Assembly (NCBI RefSeq): GCF_001279525.1
Contig: NZ_LGDY01000165.1
Span: 137,218 to 201,217, forward strand
Length of the DNA: 64,000 nucleotides
Reading direction: 5' to 3'
Source of the DNA: Nocardia sp. NRRL S-836
GTDB taxonomy: Bacteria > Actinomycetota > Actinomycetes > Mycobacteriales > Pseudonocardiaceae
Each line of letters opens with the position of its first letter. The first letter of the stretch is position 1. The notes under the pieces were generated by a model. It saw only the letters and a program-made list of their open reading frames with translations, had not been told where the DNA came from and made no database searches. Positions 42,148-52,143 of this stretch are shown in pieces. Both the position numbers and the translations under genes were made by a program.

Positions 42148-45100
42148 TCAGCCGGCCTGCACCACCACGTCCACCCAGTAGTTCGTCGCGTCGAAGCTCG
42201 ACACGGGGAACGACCCGGCCGGGCCGTAGGTGAAGACGCCGTTGCCGCCCGCGTTCGCGCTCGACGGCGCCGACAACGGGCCGACGACCCGGTCGGCGGC
42301 GAAGTAGCCGTTCGTCACCGAGTAGCGCACCGGCGCGTGGTAGGCGGCGATGTAGGTGGTGTTGGGCGACAACGGCACCGGGCTCGCGAAGGTCACCGTC
42401 TGCCAGCCGCTCGCCGTCTCGCCGCTGAACGTGGCCGTCGCGAGCAGCTGCTGCGTGGCGGCGTTCCACAGGTGCGCGACGTGCGTGCCGGTGTTCAGGG
42501 AACCCTTGTAGAACCGGATTCCCGTGGCGCTGGCGGTCGCCGACGTGGTGCGGAACTTGACGCCCAGCTCCACCGGCCCGGCGTCGGTGGAGTTCACGAC
42601 CGCGGGCACGTCGGACGCGGCGAACAACGAGACCGGTGCCGGCGGCTGGGCCGGCACGGCGGCGACGACGTCGACGAAGTAGTTGGTCGAGGCGAACGAC
42701 GACACCGGGAAGGCACCGGCGGCGCCATAGGTGAAAACGCCGTTGCCGCCGACGTTTCCGCTCGCCGGTGCGACGAGCTGACCCGCGACCCGCGCGGTCG
42801 CGAGGCCGTTCTCGGTCACCGAGTACTTCGTGGTCGTGTGGTAGGAGACGACGTAGAGCTGGTTCTGGGTCAGCGGCACCGGCGCCGGGAAGGTCGCGCT
42901 CTGCCAGCCGCTCGCGGTCTCGCCGGTGAAGGTCGCGGTGGCCAGCAACGCGCCGGTGCCGGCGTTCCACAGCCGGCCGGTGTGCGGGCCGGTGTTGAGG
43001 GAACCCTTGTAGAACTTCACGCCCGTCGCGTTCGCGCCCTGCACGGTGCACTGGAACTTCATGCCGAGCTCGACCGGCCCGTTGTCGTGGGAGTCCGTGA
43101 CGGCGGGGACGTCGCCCGCGGTGAACAGCGACTGCGTGACCATCGCGGCACCGACGGTCAGGCTGACCGTCGTCGACGCCTGCAGGAACCCGTTGGTGAT
43201 CGTGTACTGGAAGCTGGCGGCCCCGGAGAAACCGCTGACAGGACTGAAGGTCACGGTCTGCGTGCCCGCGTTGAAGCTCACCGTGCCGTTGGTCGCCGAA
43301 CCCACCGACACCATCGAGACCGGGTAGCCGTTGGGGTCGGAGTCGTTGGCCAGCAACGTGGCCGCGGGGATGGTGAGCGCGGTGCCGACCGGCGTGGTGA
43401 AGCCGCTGTTGCCGACGGCGTTGGGCGGCAGGGTGCCCGCACCGCCGGAGCGCGCGAACACCACGTCGACCCAGTAGTTGGACTTGAGGAACGTCTCGGT
43501 GGGCATGGTCCCGCCCGTGCCGTAGCGGAAGACACCGGCCTCGGCGGGTGCGGTGATCGCGCCGCACGTGCGCGGCACGTGGAAGTAGTTGTAGTCGGCG
43601 TTGGAGTACCGGGCCGAGTGCACGCTGACGGTGTAGGTCTCGCCGGGGGTGAGCGCGACCGGTGCGATGCCCACCTGCTGCCAGCCGCTCGCCGTCTCCC
43701 CGGTGAACTCCACCGCGGCGAGCCTGACGCCGCTCGCGTTGTAGAGCCGGCCGGTGTGCGTGCCGAGGTTGTACGGGTTCTTGTAGAACCGCAGCGCGGT
43801 GACGGAACCCGGCGTGTTGACGGAGAACCGCATGCCGAGCTCGACCGGGTTCTCGTCGTCGGTCCGCAACGTGAACGGCACGTCCGTCGGCTGGAAGAGC
43901 CGCACCGACGCGGCGGGCGTGACGGTGACCGTGCGCGCCGGGCCGTTCTCGACGTTGAGGCTGTCGTCGACCGCCCGCGCCCTGATCGTGTACGTGCCGG
44001 GCAGCTGCGGCCACCAGCTGATCGACCAGTTCGTGGTGCCCGTGGCGGCCCGCCAGGTCTGGCCGTTGTCCGTGGAGACCTCGACGGTGGCGACGATGCC
44101 GCCGGCGTCGCTCGCGGTGCCGCTGATCGTCACCTGCGCCTGCTGCGTGAACGTCGCGCCGTTCGCCGGTGCCGTGATCACCGTGACCGGCGCCGCGGTG
44201 TCGGTCGTGGCCGTCGCGGGCGTCAGGTTGCCCTGCAACGTCTCCGGCTGCACACCCATGTCCGCGAACAGGTTCACCGTCGCCTGCTGGGCGTCGCGGT
44301 CCTCGGGCACGGCGGGCATGTTCGGGTCGGAACTCGTGTAGTCGTGCACCGTGTCGAGCGCGAACGACCAGAACACCGTGCCCGCACCGAAGACCAGCGC
44401 ACCGCTGGGCGCCTTGTACAGCGTCAGGTGGTGCGTGGCGTTGCCGTCCGCGGTCGTGCGCCCGTAGTCGATCAGGTACTTCTGCGGGATGAACCGGTCC
44501 GTGCGCGAGAGCTTGACCAGCGTCGGTGGCCGGAACCGGGTGTCCGGCGACTCGTCCCACTCGTAGCCCAGCACGCCGTCCTCGATGTAGCCGGTCTGCC
44601 CGGCGGGCAGCGCGGCCATCCCGGTGTTGCGCCAGAACCGCAGCTTCCCGTACGCCGCGGGCACCTCGATGCGGTCGGCCTGGTGCGAGTCGACGGAGAA
44701 GATCGTGCCCGTCAGCCGGTTCTCCGGCCGGCCCCCGTTGGACGGCGGCGAGAACGCCGGGTCACGCCAGGTGCCCGTCCACTCCGGACTCGGGTCGACC
44801 TTCGCGACGTTGCGGGTGTCCTTGTAGCAGACCAGGGTCCGGTTCGGCGTGCCGCCGACGTCCGGCTCCCAGCGCACCTTCCAGTAGACCTCGTTGCCGC
44901 TGAAGAAGCACAGGTGCACCCCCGCGTCCCTGGCCGCCTCGACGTGCGCGCGCTGCTCCCCCGACCAGTACTCGTCGTGCCCGACCGAGAGGTAGACGTG
45001 GTGGTCGGTGAGCGCGTAGTTGCCCGGCCCGACGTCCACACCGGTCACGTACGCGACGTCGTACCCGTTGCGCTCCAACCACCTGATCATCGCGTACTCG

Positions 45101-45732
45101 GCGCTGAGCACGAAGTCCTGCGGCCCGGCGTACGTGCCCCCGTCGGTCAGCCGCGTGCTGTACGGCCGGTTGTAGCTGACCTTGAACGCCCGCCCCTCCG
45201 GCCGCCCCGAGGCCGGGTCGCCGCCGTAGAGGTTCGCGCCTCCCCAGCCGTTGTAGGCGTGCCACGTGGTGTCCGAGGTCTGGAACACCATGTCGCGCCG
45301 CGCCCCGTCGTCGCGCACCACGAACGGGATGTGGCACGCCCCCGGCGTCCCGTCCTGGCGCACCAGCTTCGCGAGGAACACGCCGGACACCGTGGTCGCC
45401 GGCACCGCCCACGACGCGGTCACCGACCAGTTCGACGCGTCCCACAGCCCGGTGCTCGCATCGCGGAACGCCGCGGGCTGCACCGACGCCGCACCGCGCT
45501 GGATGGTGTGCACCTTCCGCGCGCCCGCTCCCCCGTAGAAGCCGAGCCGGTAGATGTCGATCCGGTAGTTCGCGGAGCTGGTGTGGATCTTGAAGTCGAT
45601 CGTCTGGCCACTGTTGACGCTGAGCTTCGTCGTGAAACCCGCGAGGTTGGGGTCGGCGGGCCCGCTGATGCCGTCCCACTCGGTCTTCGGGCTGCCCGGC
45701 AGCTGGTTCTCGGTCACGATCAGGTTCGGCAT
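42148..45732 (-). CDS. Dimethylformamidase-like protein with Ig-like and three DUF4082 domains, 1194 aa
   Basis: Residues 1 to about 500 resemble the N,N-dimethylformamidase large-subunit domain (GFYGGAGARKVHTIQ, GLWDASNWSVTASW, YNGWGGANLYG, SVGHDEYWSGEQRAHVEAARD, FFSGNEVYWKVRWE). Then an Ig-like segment (TVITAPANGATFTQQAQVTISGTASD), a DUF4082 domain, a cadherin-like tandem segment (LLANDSDPNGYPV), and two more DUF4082 domains sharing VELGxKF, GETASGWQ and GGNGVFTYG. DUF4082 units usually bind carbohydrate in secreted proteins, yet I see no signal peptide. ATG 45732 with GAGGGGG upstream gives the family N-terminus. Amidase activity is unproven. Confidence 0.82.
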   Translation of the reverse strand: MPNLIVTENQLPGSPKTEWDGISGPADPNLAGFTTKLSVNSGQTIDFKIHTSSANYRIDIYRLGFYGGAGARKVHTIQRGAASVQPAAFRDASTGLWDASNWSVTASWAVPATTVSGVFLAKLVRQDGTPGACHIPFVVRDDGARRDMVFQTSDTTWHAYNGWGGANLYGGDPASGRPEGRAFKVSYNRPYSTRLTDGGTYAGPQDFVLSAEYAMIRWLERNGYDVAYVTGVDVGPGNYALTDHHVYLSVGHDEYWSGEQRAHVEAARDAGVHLCFFSGNEVYWKVRWEPDVGGTPNRTLVCYKDTRNVAKVDPSPEWTGTWRDPAFSPPSNGGRPENRLTGTIFSVDSHQADRIEVPAAYGKLRFWRNTGMAALPAGQTGYIEDGVLGYEWDESPDTRFRPPTLVKLSRTDRFIPQKYLIDYGRTTADGNATHHLTLYKAPSGALVFGAGTVFWSFALDTVHDYTSSDPNMPAVPEDRDAQQATVNLFADMGVQPETLQGNLTPATATTDTAAPVTVITAPANGATFTQQAQVTISGTASDAGGIVATVEVSTDNGQTWRAATGTTNWSISWWPQLPGTYTIRARAVDDSLNVENGPARTVTVTPAASVRLFQPTDVPFTLRTDDENPVELGMRFSVNTPGSVTALRFYKNPYNLGTHTGRLYNASGVRLAAVEFTGETASGWQQVGIAPVALTPGETYTVSVHSARYSNADYNYFHVPRTCGAITAPAEAGVFRYGTGGTMPTETFLKSNYWVDVVFARSGGAGTLPPNAVGNSGFTTPVGTALTIPAATLLANDSDPNGYPVSMVSVGSATNGTVSFNAGTQTVTFSPVSGFSGAASFQYTITNGFLQASTTVSLTVGAAMVTQSLFTAGDVPAVTDSHDNGPVELGMKFQCTVQGANATGVKFYKGSLNTGPHTGRLWNAGTGALLATATFTGETASGWQSATFPAPVPLTQNQLYVVSYHTTTKYSVTENGLATARVAGQLVAPASGNVGGNGVFTYGAAGAFPVSSFASTNYFVDVVAAVPAQPPAPVSLFAASDVPAVVNSTDAGPVELGVKFRTTSATASATGIRFYKGSLNTGTHVAHLWNAATQQLLATATFSGETASGWQTVTFASPVPLSPNTTYIAAYHAPVRYSVTNGYFAADRVVGPLSAPSSANAGGNGVFTYGPAGSFPVSSFDATNYWVDVVVQAG

Positions 45733-46054
45733 CTCCCACGCCCCCTCTTGCGTTCGGAGAAGTGCTCGTGACCTGGATGTACGGCTCCCCTATGGGGTTG
45801 TTACGGCCTGTGAGGGGCAGCCACCCGAATGCCGTAACGGGGGCTGAAAGGTTTGCCAAAAGGCTTGCGTCCGGACGGATTTGGTGACGCAGAGCACGCA
45901 CGGATGACCTGCGGAACGATGGCGCACGCAGGCGCACAAGATCGCCTGCGGCGCCGGAAACCATTGGCGGCCAATGGGTGTCACCGACAGTGACAAGATC
46001 AACTGGCTGCACCGGCTGCGCTGCTCAGCACCATGTTCCACCGGGTGAAGCGCA
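45733..46054. other. Gene-free stretch with three inverted repeats
   Basis: 322 bases upstream of the dimethylformamidase-like gene. Visible: GTTACGGC (45800-45807) with GCCGTAAC (45831-45838); CGCAGGCG (45927-45934) with CGCCTGCG (45943-45950); and CCATTGG-CGG-CCAATGG (45961-45977). No gene, terminator U-tract or assignable promoter box is seen. The last repeat is the best operator candidate. Confidence 0.4.
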
Positions 46055-46131
46055 TGGTGCCCCCGACGGGATTCGAACCCGTACTGTGATCCTTTTAAGG
46101 GACCTGCCTCTACCGATTGGGCTACGGGGGC
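46055..46131 (-). tRNA. tRNA with anticodon UAA (nominally Leu), class I variable loop
   Basis: On the minus strand: acceptor stem GCCCCCG / CGGGGGC, discriminator A, and encoded CCA (46055-46057). The D-arm has GG in its loop, and the anticodon stem GGTCC / GGATC encloses CTTAAAA, giving anticodon UAA (codon UUA). The variable region is short (ACAGT), and the T-arm is ACGGG-TTCGAAT-CCCGT. All stems pair apart from a tolerated D-stem position and one G-U. Bacterial tRNA-Leu normally has a long variable arm, so the identity is uncertain. Confidence 0.85.
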
Positions 46132-46250
46132 GACGGGGAGCCTAGGGCTTGATCGTCGGCTTGTGTGAGCGGATGGTCGTTTCTCGCCCGAGCGGCCCAG
46201 TGAATTGGACTAGAGCGAGCATCCGGCTAAGCATCGAACGGACCCGAACA

Positions 46251-47330
46251 TCAGCGCGTCCTCCCCGCTCCGAGCAGCTCCTTGAAGCGCAGCGCCACCC
46301 AGTCGTGGACGGCGGCGGAGACGGAGTTGTCGCCGGCGCGGTGTTCGAACCAGCGCCAGTCGCAGTTGACGTTGATCTCCAGGAACACGTGGTCGCGGCC
46401 GGTGACGAGGAGGTCGAAGGCGGCGACCTGGACGCGCCAGTGCCTGGCCAGTGCGAGCAGGCGGTCCGACAGGGACGTGGGCACCGAGGTCGGGGTGACG
46501 CGCACGGCGTCCGGGTCCACCCAGAGCTGGGCGGGGTCGAGCTTGTCGACCTGGTAGGCGATGCAGCGTTCGCCGATCACGAAGACGCGCAGCTCGGTGT
46601 CGGAGGGGACGTACTCCTGGACGATCACCGGGGCGGGTTCGGGGGCATCGGAGGCGCGGGAGGTCTCCAGGGGGCGCGGGAACAGGCCGTGCTGGACGCC
46701 GGGGCGGGGTTCCAGCAGGTGGCGGCCCGCGGTCTTCACGATGCAGTGGCCGCCGCCGGGACGGGTGCGGCCGGGGCGTGTCGTCACGGCGGTGCGGGGG
46801 ACGCGCAGGCCGAACGCGGAGGCGTCGGAGAGCTGCGTGAGGCGGTCCAGGTGCGTCGAGAAGCGCGACGGGTTCACGTGGGCCCAGTCCGAGCGGGAGG
46901 ACAGCCAGTTGGCCACTGAGGCCCACTGGTCGACCGCGTAGGCGCCGGCGAGGGTGCCGGGCTCGACGGGGACCGCGGAGAGCTCGAAGTGGCGGCGCCA
47001 GACCAGCAGGGGGCGCAGCAGCCAGCGGTCGAGCTCGACGAGGGGCTGGTCGGTGTAGACGGAGAGCGGGAGGTCGACGCAGCGGTCGGCGTCGATGCGG
47101 GCCATCCGGATGCCGCGCTCGGCCAGTGCGATGGAGAGCTCGTTCATCTCCATGTCGGCGGCGCGGGCGAGCACCAGCACGCAGGGCTGGGGGTTGCCGT
47201 CGCCCTCGTCGACCATGCCGAGGCGGTGGACCTGTTCCTGGAAGTCCAGGCACTTGGGCGGTGAGCGGAAGAGGTAGTCCTGGCCCTGCAGCAGCAGCGG
47301 CCTGGCAGCCTCGGACGGGGCACCGGGCAC
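46251..47330 (-). CDS. ATP-grasp enzyme, RiPP-maturase (MvdD/graspetide ligase) type, 359 aa
   Basis: The N-terminal pre-ATP-grasp domain reads PCVLVLARAADMEMNELSIALAERGIRMARID. The ATP-grasp part has GGGHCIVKTAGRHLL, VIVQEYVPSDTELRVFVIGERCIAYQVD and VAAFDLLVTGRDHVFLEINVNCDWRWFE, the pattern of ribosomal-peptide ATP-grasp ligases that form ester or amide links between side chains. GTG 47330 is used because codons downstream of it already show coding-type GC3; ATG 47216 is an alternative. It starts 20 bases after the 40-residue peptide gene, which I take as its substrate. Confidence 0.82.
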   Translation of the reverse strand: MPGAPSEAARPLLLQGQDYLFRSPPKCLDFQEQVHRLGMVDEGDGNPQPCVLVLARAADMEMNELSIALAERGIRMARIDADRCVDLPLSVYTDQPLVELDRWLLRPLLVWRRHFELSAVPVEPGTLAGAYAVDQWASVANWLSSRSDWAHVNPSRFSTHLDRLTQLSDASAFGLRVPRTAVTTRPGRTRPGGGHCIVKTAGRHLLEPRPGVQHGLFPRPLETSRASDAPEPAPVIVQEYVPSDTELRVFVIGERCIAYQVDKLDPAQLWVDPDAVRVTPTSVPTSLSDRLLALARHWRVQVAAFDLLVTGRDHVFLEINVNCDWRWFEHRAGDNSVSAAVHDWVALRFKELLGAGRTR

Positions 47331-47350
47331 CCGTCCGTCAGCCGACCTGC

Positions 47351-47473
47351 TCAATCGTCCTTCTTGCTGCGGAAACTCTTCCCCGCCTGCGCGTACTCTG
47401 CGGCGTACTGCGCCAACGCGGGGTCCTCGATCTCGCCACGACGAAGCTGTGCGGCCAGCTCCTCGAGAGACAT
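47351..47473 (-). CDS. Candidate graspetide precursor peptide, 40 aa
   Basis: ATG 47473 has AGAGGTG six bases upstream. The peptide begins with an acidic helical leader (MSLEELAAQLRRGEIEDPAL) followed by AQYAAEYAQAGKSFRSKKDD, in which Ser, Lys, Glu and Asp could be joined by the ATP-grasp enzyme encoded next. The residues after AQAG are the likely core. A longer in-frame start at 47560 lacks support. I do not recognise a family; it could instead be a small regulatory protein. Evidence for a precursor is size, leader-like composition and adjacency. Confidence 0.65.
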   Translation of the reverse strand: MSLEELAAQLRRGEIEDPALAQYAAEYAQAGKSFRSKKDD

Positions 47474-47620
47474 CGGGATCACCTCTCTCCCCACACGGGC
47501 GCACCACGCATTCAGGTGATGCACCAGCCGTAGTCTCAGGTTCACGTAACGCAATGTCAAGGCAAGTGTCGGCGCATTACTCCTATTGGGCGCTTAAGTT
47601 CCGCCCATGGGCCAGAAGAG

Positions 47621-47648
47621 TGCCCCGGACGAGGGATCGTCCGGGGCA
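47621..47648 (-). terminator. Terminator of ndh
   Basis: A perfect 12-bp stem TGCCCCGGACGA / TCGTCCGGGGCA with loop GGGA lies about 60 bases downstream of the ndh stop and upstream of the peptide gene. Confidence 0.75.
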
Positions 47649-47706
47649 TCTTCACACTCACAGCTAGCGATGGTGGGCCGATCGGGTCAGCCGCACTTCG
47701 CTGAGG

Positions 47707-49032
47707 TCAGCTCTGGACCGCGCGGTCGAAGTCCGACTTCGGGTCGTTGATCTGACCGAGCGCCACGACCTCGCGACCGTAGAACAGCGCCTGCGTCCAG
47801 TCCATCAGCACGCGCAGCTTGCGGTTGACGGTCGGCATGAACGCGACGTGGTAGCTGCGGTGCATGAACCACGCCGGCAGGCCCTTGAAGCGCAGGCCGA
47901 ACACGTCCGCGACGCCCTTGTAGAGGCCGAGGCCGGCGACCGAGCCGAGGTACTTGTGGAAGTAGTCCTTCGGCTGCTGGCCGCGCAGCGACGCGACGAT
48001 GTTCTTGGCGAGCAGCTTCGACTGGCGGATGGCGTGCTGCGCGTTCGGCACGCACGTCGCCGTCGGGTCCTCGTCGGTGCGCGAGAGGTCCGGCACCGCG
48101 GAGCAGTCACCGGCGGCCCACACGCCGTCGAGGCCCTGCACCTGCATGGCGGCGGTGCAGCGGACGCGACCGCGCTCGTCGAGCGGCAGGTCGGTGTTGC
48201 GCAGCACCGGGTTCGCCTTCATGCCGGCGGTCCAGATGATCGTGTCGGAGTCGAACTCGGTGCCGTCGTCCAGGACGACGTGGCCGTTCTCCAGCGACTT
48301 CACGCGGGTGTCGAGGTAGATCTTGATGCCGCGCTTCTCCAGCGCCTCGACCGTCCACGCGCCGAGCTTCGCGGAGACCTCGGGCATGATCCGGCCCATC
48401 GCCTCGACGAGGACCCAGTTCATCTCCTCCGGCTTGACACCCTCGTAGTACCGAAGCGCATACCGCGTCATGTCCTCGAGCTCGGCGAGCGTCTCGATGC
48501 CCGCGAAGCCGCCACCGATCACGACGAAGCTGAGCAGCTTCTTGCGCAGTTCCGCGTTGTTCGTGCTCGCGGCCTGGTCCAGGCGCGACAGCACGTGGTT
48601 GCGGACGTAGATCGCCTCGCCGATCGTCTTCATGCCGATGCCGACCTCGGCCAGGCCGGGGATCGGGAGCGTGCGGGAGATCGCACCCAGCGCGGAGACG
48701 AGCACGTCGTACTCGATCTCCTCGACGTGACCGTCCGACAGCTCGGCGGTCACGATCTTGCGCGCGTGCTCGATCTTGGTGACGCGGCCGGTGACGACGT
48801 GGCAGCGCTTGAGCACCTTGCGCAGGGGGGCGACGACGTGGCGCGGCTCGATGGAGCCGGCCGCCGCCTCGGGCAGGAAGGGCTGGTAGGTCATGTGCGG
48901 CTGCGGGTCGATGACGGTGACCGACGCCTCACCGGATCGCAGCTTCTTCTGCAGTCCGAGAGCCGTGTACATCCCGACGTACCCACCGCCGACAATCACG
49001 ATCCGCGTGGGTTGCGACTTCACAGCAGCCAT
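47707..49032 (-). CDS. ndh: Type II NADH dehydrogenase (NADH:quinone oxidoreductase)
   Basis: A membrane-associated flavoprotein that passes electrons from NADH to menaquinone without pumping protons. The FAD motif is IVIVGGGYVGMYTALGLQKKL, the NADH motif SFVVIGGGFAGIETLAELEDM, and the second FAD region VWAAGDCSAVPD. The C-terminal amphipathic part (GLRFKGLPAWFMHRSYHVAFMP) is typical of membrane attachment. ATG 49032 gives 441 aa; a GTG two codons upstream is possible. Monocistronic, with its own terminator. Confidence 0.93.
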   Translation of the reverse strand: MAAVKSQPTRIVIVGGGYVGMYTALGLQKKLRSGEASVTVIDPQPHMTYQPFLPEAAAGSIEPRHVVAPLRKVLKRCHVVTGRVTKIEHARKIVTAELSDGHVEEIEYDVLVSALGAISRTLPIPGLAEVGIGMKTIGEAIYVRNHVLSRLDQAASTNNAELRKKLLSFVVIGGGFAGIETLAELEDMTRYALRYYEGVKPEEMNWVLVEAMGRIMPEVSAKLGAWTVEALEKRGIKIYLDTRVKSLENGHVVLDDGTEFDSDTIIWTAGMKANPVLRNTDLPLDERGRVRCTAAMQVQGLDGVWAAGDCSAVPDLSRTDEDPTATCVPNAQHAIRQSKLLAKNIVASLRGQQPKDYFHKYLGSVAGLGLYKGVADVFGLRFKGLPAWFMHRSYHVAFMPTVNRKLRVLMDWTQALFYGREVVALGQINDPKSDFDRAVQS

Positions 49033-49173
49033 ACGCACATGGTGACACCGAGGTCCCCTTTTTCGCGCGTCCGGAGGGGCCGTTGTGACCGCCGTCGCCA
49101 GGTGATGCCGGACACCCCCGCACTGGCCTGCGGATTGCCGCCCGTTTGCACGGTTCTCGCTGAGAGGAACGGT

Positions 49174-49635
49174 TCAGATCCTCAGTGCGACCACCCCGAT
49201 GAGGACCGTCAGACAGGCCAGTCCGAGCACCTCCACGACCCCGGTGCCGGACCCTGACGGGACGACCGCGGCGAAGGCGGCGAGAACGAATGTGACCGCC
49301 TGGACAATGGCGAACCGGCGGGCCGGCGCTTTCACCGCCGCGAGCCCAATTCTCGTTTTAACCGGAACGACCGCGGCGAGTGCGGAAGTCACGTGGACGA
49401 GGTGCAACAACGGGATCATCAGCAGAACTCCGAGCCGCAACGGGGGCCCGTCCGCGAACGCCATCACGAGCGCCGCGTACCCGATGAGCAACGCCGGCCC
49501 GGCGCTCGCGGGCATGAGCGCCGACAACGCCGTCAACGCCGCGACGATGAGCAACGGCGCGATGGAGTCCGACTGGGCGTGCAGGATCAGCGCCACCGGC
49601 AGCGCGGCGAGGACGATCGCGAACCGGATCAGCAT
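49174..49635 (-). CDS. Membrane protein at the end of the moxR operon, 153 aa
   Basis: Four to five hydrophobic helices (MLIRFAIVLAALPVALILHA, IAPLLIVAALTALSALM, LLIGYAALVMAFA, LLMIPLLHLVHVTSALAAVV, FAIVQAVTFVLAAFAAVV). No recognised domain. Its start overlaps the last seven bases of the DUF58 gene, so it is the fifth and last member of the moxR-type operon. Confidence 0.8.
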   Translation of the reverse strand: MLIRFAIVLAALPVALILHAQSDSIAPLLIVAALTALSALMPASAGPALLIGYAALVMAFADGPPLRLGVLLMIPLLHLVHVTSALAAVVPVKTRIGLAAVKAPARRFAIVQAVTFVLAAFAAVVPSGSGTGVVEVLGLACLTVLIGVVALRI

Positions 49636-50854
49636 CCGCTCGTCACCCGCACGCCGTGCCGGGCCATGCGCCGCAGCCGCACCCGGTGCTCCGCGGCGAT
49701 CAGCTCCGCCGCCACCTCACCCCACGGCGTCTCGCGGTCGGGTCGCAGCGGCGACGGCAACGTGTCGACCGCCAGCACCATGTGACCGTGCTTGACCGTC
49801 TGCACGGCCAGCTCGGCGATGGCGTCGTCGATGAACGGCGACAGCAGCACGACCACGCAGCCGTGCGGGAGCCCGCGCAGCACGGGCCGTGGCGCCCACC
49901 CCGCGGCCTGCGCGCACACGACGAGCTGCGTGCGGATGCGCATCAGGTGGCGGCGGCCGACGCCGGAGCGGACGTTGAGCTGCGGCCGTCCCAGGTCCGT
50001 CAGCGCCACCCGGTCGCCCTGGCGCAGGTACCCGGCGGCCATCGACGCGGCCCTGCGCACCGCGCGGTCGAGGCTGCCGTCCGGGCGCGTGGTGGCGCCG
50101 TGGCGGACCGACGCCCACTCGGCGACCTCCTGCCCCAGGTCGGTCCTGGTGTCGAGCGCGAGGACCACCTCGGCGTCGGCCTCGGCGTGCCGCTCGCGGA
50201 CGTGGACGGTGCCGGTGCGGGTGGTGACCCGCCAGTCGATCCGCCGCAGCCGGTCGCCCGGCTGGAACGCCCTGATGTCGCGCAGCTCGGTCGAGTCGCC
50301 CGCGCGCGGCGAGCGGTGGCTGCCGACCAGGCCGGCGGGACGCGGCGGCAGCGGGCCGGACGGGTGGTGCTCGACCGGCGGCAGGATCGTGCGGACGTGC
50401 TCGACGCCGACGACCGGGCCGTAGACGTGCAGGCCGTCCGGTCCGGCGAAGAGGTGGTCGAGCCGCAGGTCGACGCCGGGTCCCCAGGCGTCGCGGCGGA
50501 TCCCGACGGGCAGGTCGCCGACGTCCGCGGGCAGCGCGGTGGTCCCCTCGGGCAGCTTGACGACGGCGATCTCGGCGTCCGCGCCCTCGACGTGGGCGAC
50601 GGTGTGCACGAGCCCGGTCCCCGCACCGCGCGGCACCGGCCGGACCTCGACCGCGGGCCGGCCCTTCGGCTTGGCGGTGAGCAGCACCGACAGCACGAGC
50701 GGGACGCCGAACAGGACCAGCTCGACCTCGTGCAGGAACAGCCCGGCCGCGACGAGCCCGACGCCCAGCCACACCGCGCGCGAGTAGGCGTCCGTGGGGT
50801 GCCAGTGCGCGCCGTGGGAGGCGACGAACGCCTCGCGGATCCGGTCGGCCCTGC

Positions 50855-50858
<4 letters not shown>
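49629..50858 (-). CDS. DUF58 domain protein of the moxR operon, 409 aa
   Basis: Two N-terminal hydrophobic helices (AVWLGVGLVAAGLFLHEVELVLFGVPLVLSVLL) precede an extracytoplasmic-type segment and the DUF58 signature STELRDIRAFQPGDRLRRIDWRVTTRTGTVHVRE, followed by a von Willebrand A-like region (DAEVVLALDTRTDLG). DUF58 proteins work with MoxR ATPases, probably in assembly or folding of envelope complexes. ATG 50858 overlaps the moxR stop as ATGA. Confidence 0.88.
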
Positions 50859-51792
<934 letters not shown>

Positions 51793-51796
<4 letters not shown>

Positions 51797-52143
51797 TCGA
51801 CCCTCCTGAGTCGTTCCGCGAGCTCCCGCGGGTCCGGCAGGCTCGCGGCGTCGATGCCGAGCGCGCGCAACCGCGCGCGGAACCGTTCGTCGTACTTCGC
51901 CTGGTCCTCCGCCGCTTCCTCCAGCCGGCCCGCGAGCGTGCTGGCGTGCGCGGTGCTGATCGACCCCGGCGCCTGCGGCGGCCCGCTCCACACCACGTCC
52001 GTCGCCCTGGGCAGCCGGGTGACCAGCACGGCGAACGCGGCCGGCGGCACGGCCAGCGCGACCGCCCAGAACGGCGTGGCGCCCAGCCACCACAGCAGCA
52101 CGCCGACGACGACCCCGACGCCCAGCGCCAGCGCCGTCCTCAC
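51793..52143 (-). CDS. Two-helix membrane protein of the moxR operon, 116 aa
   Basis: An N-terminal hairpin of hydrophobic helices (ALALGVGVVVGVLLWWLGA and FWAVALAVPPAAFAVLV) is followed by a charged helical cytoplasmic tail (TLAGRLEEAAEDQAKYDERFRARLRALG). It starts at a GTG overlapping the DUF4129 stop and ends overlapping the moxR GTG. Function unknown; the position suggests an accessory factor of the MoxR system. Confidence 0.83.

Noticed and set aside
42067..45771. A 1234-codon open frame on the plus strand opposite the dimethylformamidase-like gene
   Set aside because: It is Arg/Gly/Ala/Val-rich with no domain. It is the mirror of a real high-GC gene whose minus-strand product has clear family motifs.
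46055..46131. Reading the tRNA on the plus strand as a Lys tRNA because CTTTTAA occurs there
   Set aside because: The T-arm TTCGAAT, acceptor pairing and encoded CCA are all on the minus strand. The plus-strand reading puts the T-arm at the wrong end.
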